A DNA stretch of 6,927 bases. Source: an uncultured Eggerthella sp. Lineage in GTDB: Bacteria; Actinomycetota; Coriobacteriia; Coriobacteriales; Eggerthellaceae. Below, piece by piece: positions 1-6,127 of the stretch. Every line of letters starts with the position of its first letter. The stretch's first letter is position 1. Position numbers and translations under genes: made by a program. Location: positions 1 through 6,927 of the forward strand of contig URMQ01000083.1 of NCBI GenBank assembly GCA_900548955.1, read 5' to 3'. The notes beneath the pieces were generated by a model. That model was given only the letters and a program-made list of their open reading frames with translations, made no database searches and was not told where the DNA came from.

Positions 1-41
1 TGTTCTGGAACACCTAATATTTGTGTTGGTGAATTACCCAT
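1..41 (-). CDS. 5' end of an unidentified gene (partial, first 13 codons)
   Basis: An ATG on the minus strand (complement of 39-41) is preceded by a perfect AGGAGG at 47-52 with a 5-base spacer, and the frame stays open to the window edge, reading MGNSPTQILGVPE. A promoter lies upstream at 125-154, so this is most likely a real gene start. Thirteen residues are too few to identify a family: there is no signal peptide, membrane segment or known motif in what can be seen. It is transcribed in the same direction as rnhB but is separated from it by 170 bases with its own promoter, so it is probably an independent transcription unit. The function is unknown. Confidence 0.7.
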   Translation of the reverse strand, partial: MGNSPTQILGVPE

Positions 42-46
42 CTTGT

Positions 47-52
47 CCTCCT
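47..52 (-). promoter_or_regulatory. Ribosome binding site of the left-edge gene
   Basis: AGGAGG on the minus strand, a full match to the anti-Shine-Dalgarno core, sits 5 bases before the ATG at 41. It is the main evidence that the 13-codon fragment at the window edge is a true start. Confidence 0.75.
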
Positions 53-124
53 AACACTTAAAAGGATAGAGGGGGAAATTCACAAAAAAGAGAAGTTTTA
101 GTCACATTTTGTGCATATTTTCGC

Positions 125-154
125 ACTATAAATTGCACAAAAAGTGCACGTCAG
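125..154 (-). promoter_or_regulatory. Sigma-70-type promoter of the left-edge gene
   Basis: On the minus strand a -35 box CTGACG (149-154, 4 of 6 to consensus) is followed by an 18-base spacer and a -10 box TATAGT (125-130, 5 of 6). Transcription would start near 118 and give a leader of about 75 bases before the ATG at 41. The spacer holds the inverted repeat at 134-148, so this promoter is probably controlled by a DNA-binding protein. The promoter call is by eye from consensus matching. Confidence 0.5.
134..148. promoter_or_regulatory. Candidate operator: TGCAC-N5-GTGCA inverted repeat
   Basis: TGCACAAAAAGTGCA is a perfect inverted repeat with 5-base arms around an A5 spacer. It lies wholly between the -35 and -10 boxes of the left-edge promoter, where a bound protein would block RNA polymerase. 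Further TGCA cores at 112-115 and 167-170 lie exactly 22 bases from the nearest TGCA core within the repeat, on the same face of the helix. The binding protein is unknown, and no regulator gene is visible next to it. Confidence 0.5.
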
Positions 155-211
155 ACTCACATTACGTGCATAGCTATATCACATAAAACACGAAACGGCT
201 CAAAACAGCCA

Positions 212-994
212 CTAGAAAAGAGTTTCTTGCAAGAAATTCTGGCAAAAAGAAACACGATGAATAGGGGTTAATCCTTTTTCCTGAATTGCTTGACGGTGCC
301 GTGCACTACCATATCCTTTCGAAGAGGCAAAATCATAGCCTGGATACACTTCGTCATAACCAATCATTAAAGTATCACGAGAAACCTTAGCGATAAGCGA
401 AGCCGCAGCAATAGAAGCGCAGCGGGCATCTCCATGTACCACGTTGATTTCTCGCGGATCTATATGTAAGGGGTTCCCGTCAAGCAGTACCACTTCAGGA
501 TGAACTCCTTGATGCTCTATTTCAGCAATTGCCTGGGTAAAAGCACTACACAAACATGCCGTAATACCTTGTTCATCAATTTGTTCTGGCGGAATATTCA
601 CGATAGCCCAAGCAAAAGCATGCTCTTTTACTGCCTGAGCCAGTAAAGGGCGATGTGATTCAGCTACCTGCTTAGAATCGTTAAGTCCCCCAATACGAGG
701 AGCATCCAACCGCAGAACTACCGCACCAACCGTCAAAGGTCCCGCAAGAGGCCCACGTCCTACTTCATCTAGCCCGACTACAAGCTTGCCCGCCGTCAAT
801 TCACGCTCAAAACTATACATCCCGTCCAGCCGTTGCTTTTCTGCTTCTTCAGCTTCTAATCTATGACGGGTTTGCTGCAGGGCAAGCTGTACCCCTTTTC
901 GCGTATCAGCACAAAGTGAGCGTTCTAATACTGCAAACTCTTCAGCGGTTACTTTTGATAACCGCTCACGAATATCAGCTACCGTTTGAGACAT
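212..994 (-). CDS. rnhB: Ribonuclease HII
   Basis: This 260-residue RNase HII cleaves the RNA strand of RNA-DNA hybrids in the cytoplasm. It removes misincorporated ribonucleotides and contributes to primer removal and R-loop clearance. The family motifs are all present: GLDEVGRGPLAG with the catalytic pair D76-E77 and the GRG substrate loop, LLDGNPL with D172, HGDARCASIAAAS with D189, then IAKVSRD and the C-terminal HRVSF. These give the D-E-D-D metal site. About 70 residues precede the catalytic core, a charged, probably helical extension like that of the roughly 255-residue Bacillus subtilis enzyme. I start it at the ATG at 994, with AAGGAG 8 bases upstream. An in-frame start at 1057 would add 21 residues encoded through the rplS terminator and is unlikely. 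It lies downstream of rplS. The lepB gene often found between them is absent. Confidence 0.95.
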   Translation of the reverse strand: MSQTVADIRERLSKVTAEEFAVLERSLCADTRKGVQLALQQTRHRLEAEEAEKQRLDGMYSFERELTAGKLVVGLDEVGRGPLAGPLTVGAVVLRLDAPRIGGLNDSKQVAESHRPLLAQAVKEHAFAWAIVNIPPEQIDEQGITACLCSAFTQAIAEIEHQGVHPEVVLLDGNPLHIDPREINVVHGDARCASIAAASLIAKVSRDTLMIGYDEVYPGYDFASSKGYGSARHRQAIQEKGLTPIHRVSFCQNFLQETLF

Positions 995-1002
995 AGCACT
1001 CA

Positions 1003-1008
1003 CTCCTT
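1003..1008 (-). promoter_or_regulatory. Ribosome binding site that fixes the rnhB start
   Basis: AAGGAG on the minus strand lies 8 bases upstream of the ATG at 994. No comparable site precedes the longer in-frame start at 1057, so this site decides the start codon. Confidence 0.8.
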
Positions 1009-1025
1009 TTAATTCCCTCAGAACG

Positions 1026-1053
1026 AAAAAAGGGCACGAATTGCTTCGTGCCC
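1026..1053 (-). terminator. Intrinsic terminator after rplS
   Basis: On the minus strand GGGCACGAA and TTCGTGCCC form a perfect 9-bp stem (1045-1053 with 1032-1040). It is capped by the loop GCAA, a stable GNRA-type tetraloop, and followed at once by six T residues (1026-1031). It lies 23 bases past the rplS stop codon and 31 bases before the rnhB ATG. The plus-strand reading has no T tract after the stem, so it acts in one direction only. Confidence 0.9.
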
Positions 1054-1076
1054 CCAAACAAGTTTCAAAATAAGAC

Positions 1077-1421
1077 TTAGAATGCCTTTTCCTTGATTTT
1101 TGCAGCCTTGCCTACCTTGTCGCGGAGGTAGTAGAGCTTTGCGCGGCTTACATCGCCACGACGAACAACTTCAATCTTTTCAATCTTTGGAGAATGTACT
1201 GGGAACGTTCGCTCTACACCAACGGAAAAGCTAATCTTACGTACGGTGAAGGTTTCACGGTTGGAAGCACCGTGACGACGAATTACATCGCCCTGGAAGA
1301 CCTGAATACGTTCGCGGTTGCCTTCCTTAATGCGATAGTGAACCTTAACATTGTCACCTACATTGAATTCTGCAACATCAGGGTTGATCTGCTGCTGTTC
1401 GATTGCGCGGATGATATCCAT
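1077..1421 (-). CDS. rplS: 50S ribosomal protein L19
   Basis: This 114-residue protein is ribosomal protein L19, a large-subunit protein near the interface with the 30S subunit. The whole chain follows the family pattern: an N-terminal helix (MDIIRAIEQQQI), the FNVGDNVKVHYRIKEGNRERIQVFQGDVI strand region (residues 19-47, given here as its key motifs), the TFTVRKIS segment, the FPVHSPKIEKIEVVRRG hallmark around residues 73-89, and the basic C-terminal AKLYYLRDKVGKAAKI. Its length is normal for bacteria. The ATG at 1421 follows AAGGATAAGGA (1427-1437). It has its own promoter at 1492-1520 and a strong terminator at 1026-1053, so it appears to be a one-gene unit with limited read-through into rnhB. 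The common neighbours rimM and trmD are not upstream; the activase operon is there instead. Confidence 0.97.
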   Translation of the reverse strand: MDIIRAIEQQQINPDVAEFNVGDNVKVHYRIKEGNRERIQVFQGDVIRRHGASNRETFTVRKISFSVGVERTFPVHSPKIEKIEVVRRGDVSRAKLYYLRDKVGKAAKIKEKAF

Positions 1422-1469
1422 GGTTTTCCTTATCCTTCTATATAGTAAATACTTGTATGTACTTATGTG

Positions 1470-1483
1470 GTGTCTTTTGACAC
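1470..1483 (-). other. Small hairpin in the rplS mRNA leader
   Basis: GTGTC-AAAA-GACAC is a perfect 5-bp stem with a 4-base loop, starting a few bases after the predicted rplS transcription start (about 1485). It could stabilise the mRNA 5' end or form part of an L19-binding leader. L19 leader RNAs are known in Bacillota, but I cannot match this short stem to that structure. Confidence 0.35.
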
Positions 1484-1491
1484 AGCAGAGA

Positions 1492-1520
1492 ATTGTACTC
1501 TCAAATTAAGCGCTGCGCAA
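1492..1520 (-). promoter_or_regulatory. Promoter of rplS
   Basis: The minus strand has a -35 box TTGCGC (1515-1520, 3 of 6), a 17-base spacer and a -10 box TACAAT (1492-1497, 5 of 6). Predicted transcription starts near 1485 and gives a leader of about 64 bases before the rplS ATG. It lies in the 138-base gap between the activase stop codon and rplS. I see no convincing terminator for the upstream operon in that gap, so some read-through from upstream is possible. Confidence 0.6.
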
Positions 1521-1559
1521 GAGGAAAAGTAAAATCAAGAGCAAAATACAAATGCGCGT

Positions 1560-4500
1560 CTACAAATAATACAAAAACGAATCAAGTTTTTCTTGTAACC
1601 CCTGTTCAAGCGTCCCATCAAAAGAAAGATGCAGAACAGGAGCCGCTACTTTTCTTTCCAATAAGCGCAACACCGTATCGGTATTTTCATACAGAGACGA
1701 TACGGCAATAACACCTTTAGCACTAGCTGCCATACTTTCCATCTTTGCTGCACGATATCTTCCATTAGCTCCACGATATTCTCCCAGCAAAGAATCTGCC
1801 TTTACCTTAAGCGAATCAAGATCATCCTCGTAGGGGGATACTACCCCAAGAACATGGTGAACCTTACTAAGTTTGGATGCATATTCAGCAAGAATGGTGC
1901 GTTTTTCTTCAAAAGAAGGCTCTTCACTACTAGGAATAACAGATTTTGTCTGTTTCGCTGCGGAAAGTTTTACTTGTTCTTCAACTGCAAGATCAGCCTG
2001 TTCTTCAACTGCAAGATCAGCCTGCTCCGCCGCATTAGGCTTTGCCTGCCTCAACAAGCAAGAACTGCCCCCGCCTGTAGATACCTGATCTAAGAAAAAC
2101 GGTGTGCGGGAGCGTTTAACCGCATCCTCTTTTGCTGCGTCATACCAACTAAATAACAAATATTCAGCTAAGGGCATGCGCCAAAGACGCCATTGCGCCT
2201 CTTCTAATTTCGCTCCTACCTTACCCATTAATTCATCATCGCAGACAAGCCACCATTCACCAACAACACCAAGTACCTTGTTGCCTAAGGCTGCTTCTTC
2301 AGATGATTCCTGGTCGAGCCATGATAGCTTCGCCCGTTTCGCGGCTTCAAGAACTCGTTCAAAGGTAAAAGGCCCTTTTAGCAACCATTCCATTAGTGTG
2401 CTGCGATAGGAATAGTGCGCCGCCCAATATAAATCTCCCGCAATAAGCATCAAAAAGAGCTGATCAGTATCGTGAACAAGCCACGGAAGCTTTTCTAAGC
2501 TAGGCGCAATTAAGCGAACATTGGTATAGCCTTTTGCATCCAGAATACTTCGCACAACTCGATCATATACCCCATCAGCTTCCGCACCTTCAGAGGAAGG
2601 CATCAAAATCTGCTGAACTGAACTTTGTTCGGAAAGTATGGAATTGGTATTGTCTGAAGCATTACCCTCTACTGCTTGCAACACTGCCCCAAGCGCTAAC
2701 ACAAACGAATAATATTCTTTCGATCTTACTTCCGCACGTCCAACACTCAAAGATTGTGAAGTGCCCATTTTAGCTAAGCTTACCTGCGCTCCTTGCCGCG
2801 CAAGCCACTCACCCACCAGTGGTCCATAGGGTCCTACCGACAAAAGGGCTGCCGATGCCTGCCTGTCAAGTTTGTCATGCCCACTTGTGATGGTTTTTGT
2901 TGCTTGGGGACGCGTAGATTCATCTTTTGTCTGATAGTTATCAAGAGCGTTTAAGAATGCTTCAATACGCGTAATAATACCTACTTGCGAAAAATGCTCA
3001 TCCATTTCTATATGAAGATAAGGTTTATCTCCCATTTCTTCAGCAAACAAATGGCTCACCATAGTATCAGGACCGCAACCATGATTAGTTAAGTACACCG
3101 CAAATAAACGCGGGTCACGACGCACCAACTTCGCCCCTGACAGCAAATGCTGACCAAACGGCCAATACATATGCGGATAATCCTGCGATATATCTAGATC
3201 ATGCGCATGAAGATGACTTACGGTAATTACCTTCTGCCCTCTATCAATAAGCGCATTAGCGATACCCATGTTAAGAGCCGGATCTGCAGTATTGTATTGC
3301 CTGGTAATAATTACCAAAACGCGCTCATTAGGATCAAGCGAATTCAGCAGTTCTTCCCCTAGCGCTTCTGTTTTGCGCGTAAATTCCTGTACCGCAAAAC
3401 CACCCGCCATCATAGCGCGCGCACTTTCCTGAGGCGTATGACCTAGCTGCTTACCTACTCCTAACAACGCATTCGCAAGCGCCTGTTGACCAAAGTCCAT
3501 ATCCATTAAAGGACTAATAAGTTCAATGCCCCGATTTTCCAAACCAAGCACTCGTGCCACCATTAATGGCGCTGCCTGCATGTAGGGACAAGCATAATTA
3601 TGATCAACCTTCGACATAACATGACGAATGGTATGCATATGAGGCATAAAAATATAGTCGACGTTTTTGCGAGCAAGCTGTTCCATATGCCCATACAGCA
3701 ACTTAACTGGATAGCAAACCTCTCCTTGAGAAAGCTGCTGAGCAAGCGCAATGGTTTGTTCATGAGAAGCATCACTTAATTGCACGTTATAGCCAAGCGT
3801 TTTAAAGAAAGCATTTGCCAAAGGAAATAATTTATGAAGCATCAAACAACGAGGAATACCCACTGTTTTTTTGTCTGGATCAATCTGGGAGTCGTATCCC
3901 TCTAAATAGAATTCTTCAGTTTTTTGGAAAAACTTTCGATTAAGAGCAATCTGAGCTGGATCGAGTGATTTGTTTTGCACCGCTTTGCCAGAAAGATCAA
4001 ATCCTCTAAAAGAGGTTTGGCTGTTTTTCCCACTACGTTGTTTTTTTTCGAAATCTTGTTCAGCTAACAGTGCGGCTCCTACTGCACCTGATACCGCAAA
4101 CCACGGTGAAACGGTAAGCCTATCCCCTAAAAATTGACGAAATGCTGCCACAATTGCGGGGTTATAGGCAACACCACCTTGCAGAACCACGTGCGATCCT
4201 ACAGGTTTAGAGCCTACAACTTTATGTAAATAATTACGCACAATAGAAAGCGCTAAGCCCGCTGCAATATCCTGCTTTTCAGCGCCTCTAGAAAGTGCCG
4301 CATTAATTGCAGTTTCCACAAATACGGTGCACCGTTCTCCTAGATCAACGGGCGCCTGAGAAGAAAAAGCGAGCGCGCCATATTCGTTAAGCGGAATAGC
4401 AAGCCGGAGCGCTTGTTCTTCGATAAACGAACCAGTACCCGCAGCACAGATTTTATTCATCTGGAAATCTGCTACCTGTCCGCTTTTAAGGGAAATATAT

Positions 4501-6104
4501 TTAGAGTCTTGCCCGCCTATTTCAAAAACAGTATCTACTTCATTATTAGCTTCAGCTGCCGCTTGCGCCTGTGCGGTAATTTCATCACGAACGGTATCCG
4601 CGCCAATAAATTCACCCATACGAGTTCTACCCGAGCCAGTAACTCCTACCGCTAAGATACGAATTTTACCGTCTAAGCGTTCTTTAAGTGAAGTCAGCCC
4701 TTCGCGCACAGCAAGTTTAGCATCGCCCCGCGTACGCAAATACTGCGCATCAAGCAAGGAGTGGCTCTGGTCAAGCAAAACCAAATTGGTGCTGGTAGAT
4801 CCCACATCCACCCCCAAAAAACAAGCAATAGGGTTATGAGAAGTCGCTTCCCAATCAACTTCACGAAGGGAGTAACCTACTCCTGGAAGATAGCCCTCAT
4901 CCGCCAAAGGGTGTAAACGAGGAAGAGTCTGTTGTTTTACGGATCCAAGTAATGCCTGCTGCAGTGAATAAATAAGCTCAGGAGCACTTTTAACAGCACC
5001 ATCACTGCCAGCATCATTACTGCTAGCACCATCACTGCCAGCACCATTACTGATAGCACCATTACTGCTAGCACATGCAGCTCCAGTCACATCTTTTCCC
5101 CTCATATGTGCTTGAGCAGCACTTGCAGCGCCGTAGGCCTGCAATAATGCCGTGTCTTCACTGGCGAACAGTTCGTCATCCGCCAGGTTAAACACATCTT
5201 TTATTGCCCGGATAACACCAGCATTATGTACGACTCCCCCCGCAAGCAACAATGGTTTTCGTTCAGGTAAACCTCGCACCACCATGGACTTATAGCTTCT
5301 TATTAAAGCGTAACTAAGCCCAAGCAAGATATCCTCAACTGCAACCCCTTCTTGCTGGCGATGGATAATGTCGGTTTTAGCAAACACTGCACATCTTCCT
5401 GAAAGGCGCGGAATGCTTTTAGCTTTTGCAACCACAGAAGAATAGTCTTCAATAGAAAGTCCCAAGCGCTGCATCTGATCTTCAAAAAATGAGCCAGTAC
5501 CCGCCGCACAACTATCATTCATCTCAAAATCGGGCGCATTAACCAACCAACGTTGCGCAGGGTTTGCATTAAAGGGGTTTTCCTGTTCGTCAGGCAGAGT
5601 TGATATTGTGCTATCTTCTTTCGAATTATCTACGACGTTATCCGTCGCACAGTTCTTTTCTGCGCGAGATACGATATAGCACGCAGTTTGACCTCCAATT
5701 GCTGCTATTGATAATGCCCGAGGAGCAAGCAACGCTGCACCACGAGTAAGAGCAGGAACATCACCAATAACTGGGATCGTTATTCCATGTTCAGCAACGA
5801 TATTTGCCGCACTGCCAGTCAAACATATCCCAATACAATCATCAAAGTTATACCCTTTCCCCAAAAGTACTCGCTGTAAAACTTCAAGTTGTTCATACAG
5901 GCACTGTGCCACATTGCCTTTATGTAGTTTATACAGCCGACACAACGTTCTTCGTTTCACATAACCAAAGCCCTGCGTCTCGGTCGATATCTCAAGGTCC
6001 TGCGCTTTACCCCTTGCTTCATCGCCGCCTAACAGCGCTACCAGCTTTACTGAACTTGCTCCTAAATCTATTCCTAAGGTGTAGTGCTTATTTTTGTCAT
6101 ACAT
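1560..6104 (-). CDS. Giant fused acyl-CoA dehydratase activase (two BcrAD/BadFG ATPase modules plus DUF2229-type region)
   Basis: A 1514-residue fusion of the CoA-substrate-specific enzyme activase family. Known members hydrolyse ATP to push low-potential electrons from a bridging [4Fe-4S] cluster onto an acyl-CoA dehydratase or reductase. Module 1 (about residues 8-333) has GIDLGASSVK, CAAGTGSF with C199, and GRCAVF with C238. Module 2 (about 427-682) has GVDVGSTSTN, EIGGQDSK, CAAGTGSF with C553, and ERCTVF with C592. In both, the cysteines are 39 apart, the C127/C166 spacing of the Acidaminococcus HgdC activator. Next come a DUF2229-like segment (VGIPRCLM, GEVCYP C797, ACPYM C839) and a COG3581-like segment (about 928-1055, RQYNTADPALNMG, NHGCGPD C1010), then about 430 unrecognised residues. 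Module 1 has GGQT instead of GGQD and a 39-residue insertion. The ATG follows GGAG by 9 bases. It is the third gene of its operon, cytoplasmic, with no membrane segments. The substrate is unknown. Confidence 0.88.
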   Translation of the reverse strand: MYDKNKHYTLGIDLGASSVKLVALLGGDEARGKAQDLEISTETQGFGYVKRRTLCRLYKLHKGNVAQCLYEQLEVLQRVLLGKGYNFDDCIGICLTGSAANIVAEHGITIPVIGDVPALTRGAALLAPRALSIAAIGGQTACYIVSRAEKNCATDNVVDNSKEDSTISTLPDEQENPFNANPAQRWLVNAPDFEMNDSCAAGTGSFFEDQMQRLGLSIEDYSSVVAKAKSIPRLSGRCAVFAKTDIIHRQQEGVAVEDILLGLSYALIRSYKSMVVRGLPERKPLLLAGGVVHNAGVIRAIKDVFNLADDELFASEDTALLQAYGAASAAQAHMRGKDVTGAACASSNGAISNGAGSDGASSNDAGSDGAVKSAPELIYSLQQALLGSVKQQTLPRLHPLADEGYLPGVGYSLREVDWEATSHNPIACFLGVDVGSTSTNLVLLDQSHSLLDAQYLRTRGDAKLAVREGLTSLKERLDGKIRILAVGVTGSGRTRMGEFIGADTVRDEITAQAQAAAEANNEVDTVFEIGGQDSKYISLKSGQVADFQMNKICAAGTGSFIEEQALRLAIPLNEYGALAFSSQAPVDLGERCTVFVETAINAALSRGAEKQDIAAGLALSIVRNYLHKVVGSKPVGSHVVLQGGVAYNPAIVAAFRQFLGDRLTVSPWFAVSGAVGAALLAEQDFEKKQRSGKNSQTSFRGFDLSGKAVQNKSLDPAQIALNRKFFQKTEEFYLEGYDSQIDPDKKTVGIPRCLMLHKLFPLANAFFKTLGYNVQLSDASHEQTIALAQQLSQGEVCYPVKLLYGHMEQLARKNVDYIFMPHMHTIRHVMSKVDHNYACPYMQAAPLMVARVLGLENRGIELISPLMDMDFGQQALANALLGVGKQLGHTPQESARAMMAGGFAVQEFTRKTEALGEELLNSLDPNERVLVIITRQYNTADPALNMGIANALIDRGQKVITVSHLHAHDLDISQDYPHMYWPFGQHLLSGAKLVRRDPRLFAVYLTNHGCGPDTMVSHLFAEEMGDKPYLHIEMDEHFSQVGIITRIEAFLNALDNYQTKDESTRPQATKTITSGHDKLDRQASAALLSVGPYGPLVGEWLARQGAQVSLAKMGTSQSLSVGRAEVRSKEYYSFVLALGAVLQAVEGNASDNTNSILSEQSSVQQILMPSSEGAEADGVYDRVVRSILDAKGYTNVRLIAPSLEKLPWLVHDTDQLFLMLIAGDLYWAAHYSYRSTLMEWLLKGPFTFERVLEAAKRAKLSWLDQESSEEAALGNKVLGVVGEWWLVCDDELMGKVGAKLEEAQWRLWRMPLAEYLLFSWYDAAKEDAVKRSRTPFFLDQVSTGGGSSCLLRQAKPNAAEQADLAVEEQADLAVEEQVKLSAAKQTKSVIPSSEEPSFEEKRTILAEYASKLSKVHHVLGVVSPYEDDLDSLKVKADSLLGEYRGANGRYRAAKMESMAASAKGVIAVSSLYENTDTVLRLLERKVAAPVLHLSFDGTLEQGLQEKLDSFLYYL
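1975..2022 (-). repeat. Perfect 24-bp tandem duplication in the activase gene
   Basis: Two identical 24-base units (1975-1998 and 1999-2022) stand head to tail and encode ADLAVEEQ twice, at residues 1362-1377. They lie in an acidic, Glu/Gln-rich linker (about residues 1354-1405) within the C-terminal extension. Perfect nucleotide identity suggests a recent slippage duplication. The unit keeps the reading frame. Confidence 0.9.
4995..5070 (-). repeat. Five-unit 15-bp tandem repeat in the inter-module linker
   Basis: Five consecutive 15-base units (consensus on the plus strand GCACCATTACTGCTA, a few substitutions each) encode five variants of a pentapeptide of the form (S/G/I)S(N/D)GA at residues 346-370. 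The tract forms a Ser/Asn/Gly/Ala-rich flexible linker between the first and second ATPase modules. Units differ at one to four positions, so the array is older than the 24-bp duplication at 1975-2022. Units of 15 bases preserve the frame when copy number changes. Confidence 0.9.
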
Positions 6105-6127
6105 AAAGACTCACTCCAACCTTAGTT

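Larger units (their letters stand above)
102..172. repeat. Pair of 16-bp direct repeats flanking the promoter
   Basis: TCACATTTTGTGCATA (102-117) and TCACATTACGTGCATA (157-172) match at 14 of 16 positions. Their starts are 55 bases apart, five times 11, so they sit on the same helical face. They bracket the promoter and the central inverted repeat at 134-148. One copy overlaps the predicted transcription start and the other lies just upstream of the -35 box, as expected for paired operators that could support looping or cooperative binding. Confidence 0.45.

Noticed and set aside
197..210. Hairpin GGCT-N6-AGCC just after rnhB as a terminator
   Set aside because: The stem is only 4 bp and the T-rich stretch after it is interrupted; too weak to call.
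223..236. 14-bp perfect palindrome TTTCTTGCAAGAAA
   Set aside because: It lies inside the rnhB coding sequence (FLQET codons), has no loop for an RNA hairpin and no nearby promoter; probably chance.
1194..1445. Plus-strand open frame of 83 codons opposite rplS
   Set aside because: It lies antisense to a clear ribosomal protein gene, has no ribosome binding site and no recognisable motif.
1511..1520. GCGC-rich repeat near 1511-1520 as a terminator for the activase operon
   Set aside because: The two GCGC halves are too close for a hairpin loop, and there is no T tract; it overlaps the rplS -35 box.
1493..1711. Plus-strand open frame of 72 codons across the rplS promoter and activase 3' end
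   Set aside because: It begins inside the minus-strand promoter, continues antisense to the activase gene, and shows no start signal or protein-like motif.
4995..5070. Repeat array as a CRISPR
   Set aside because: The units are contiguous 15-mers without spacers and are translated in frame within the activase.
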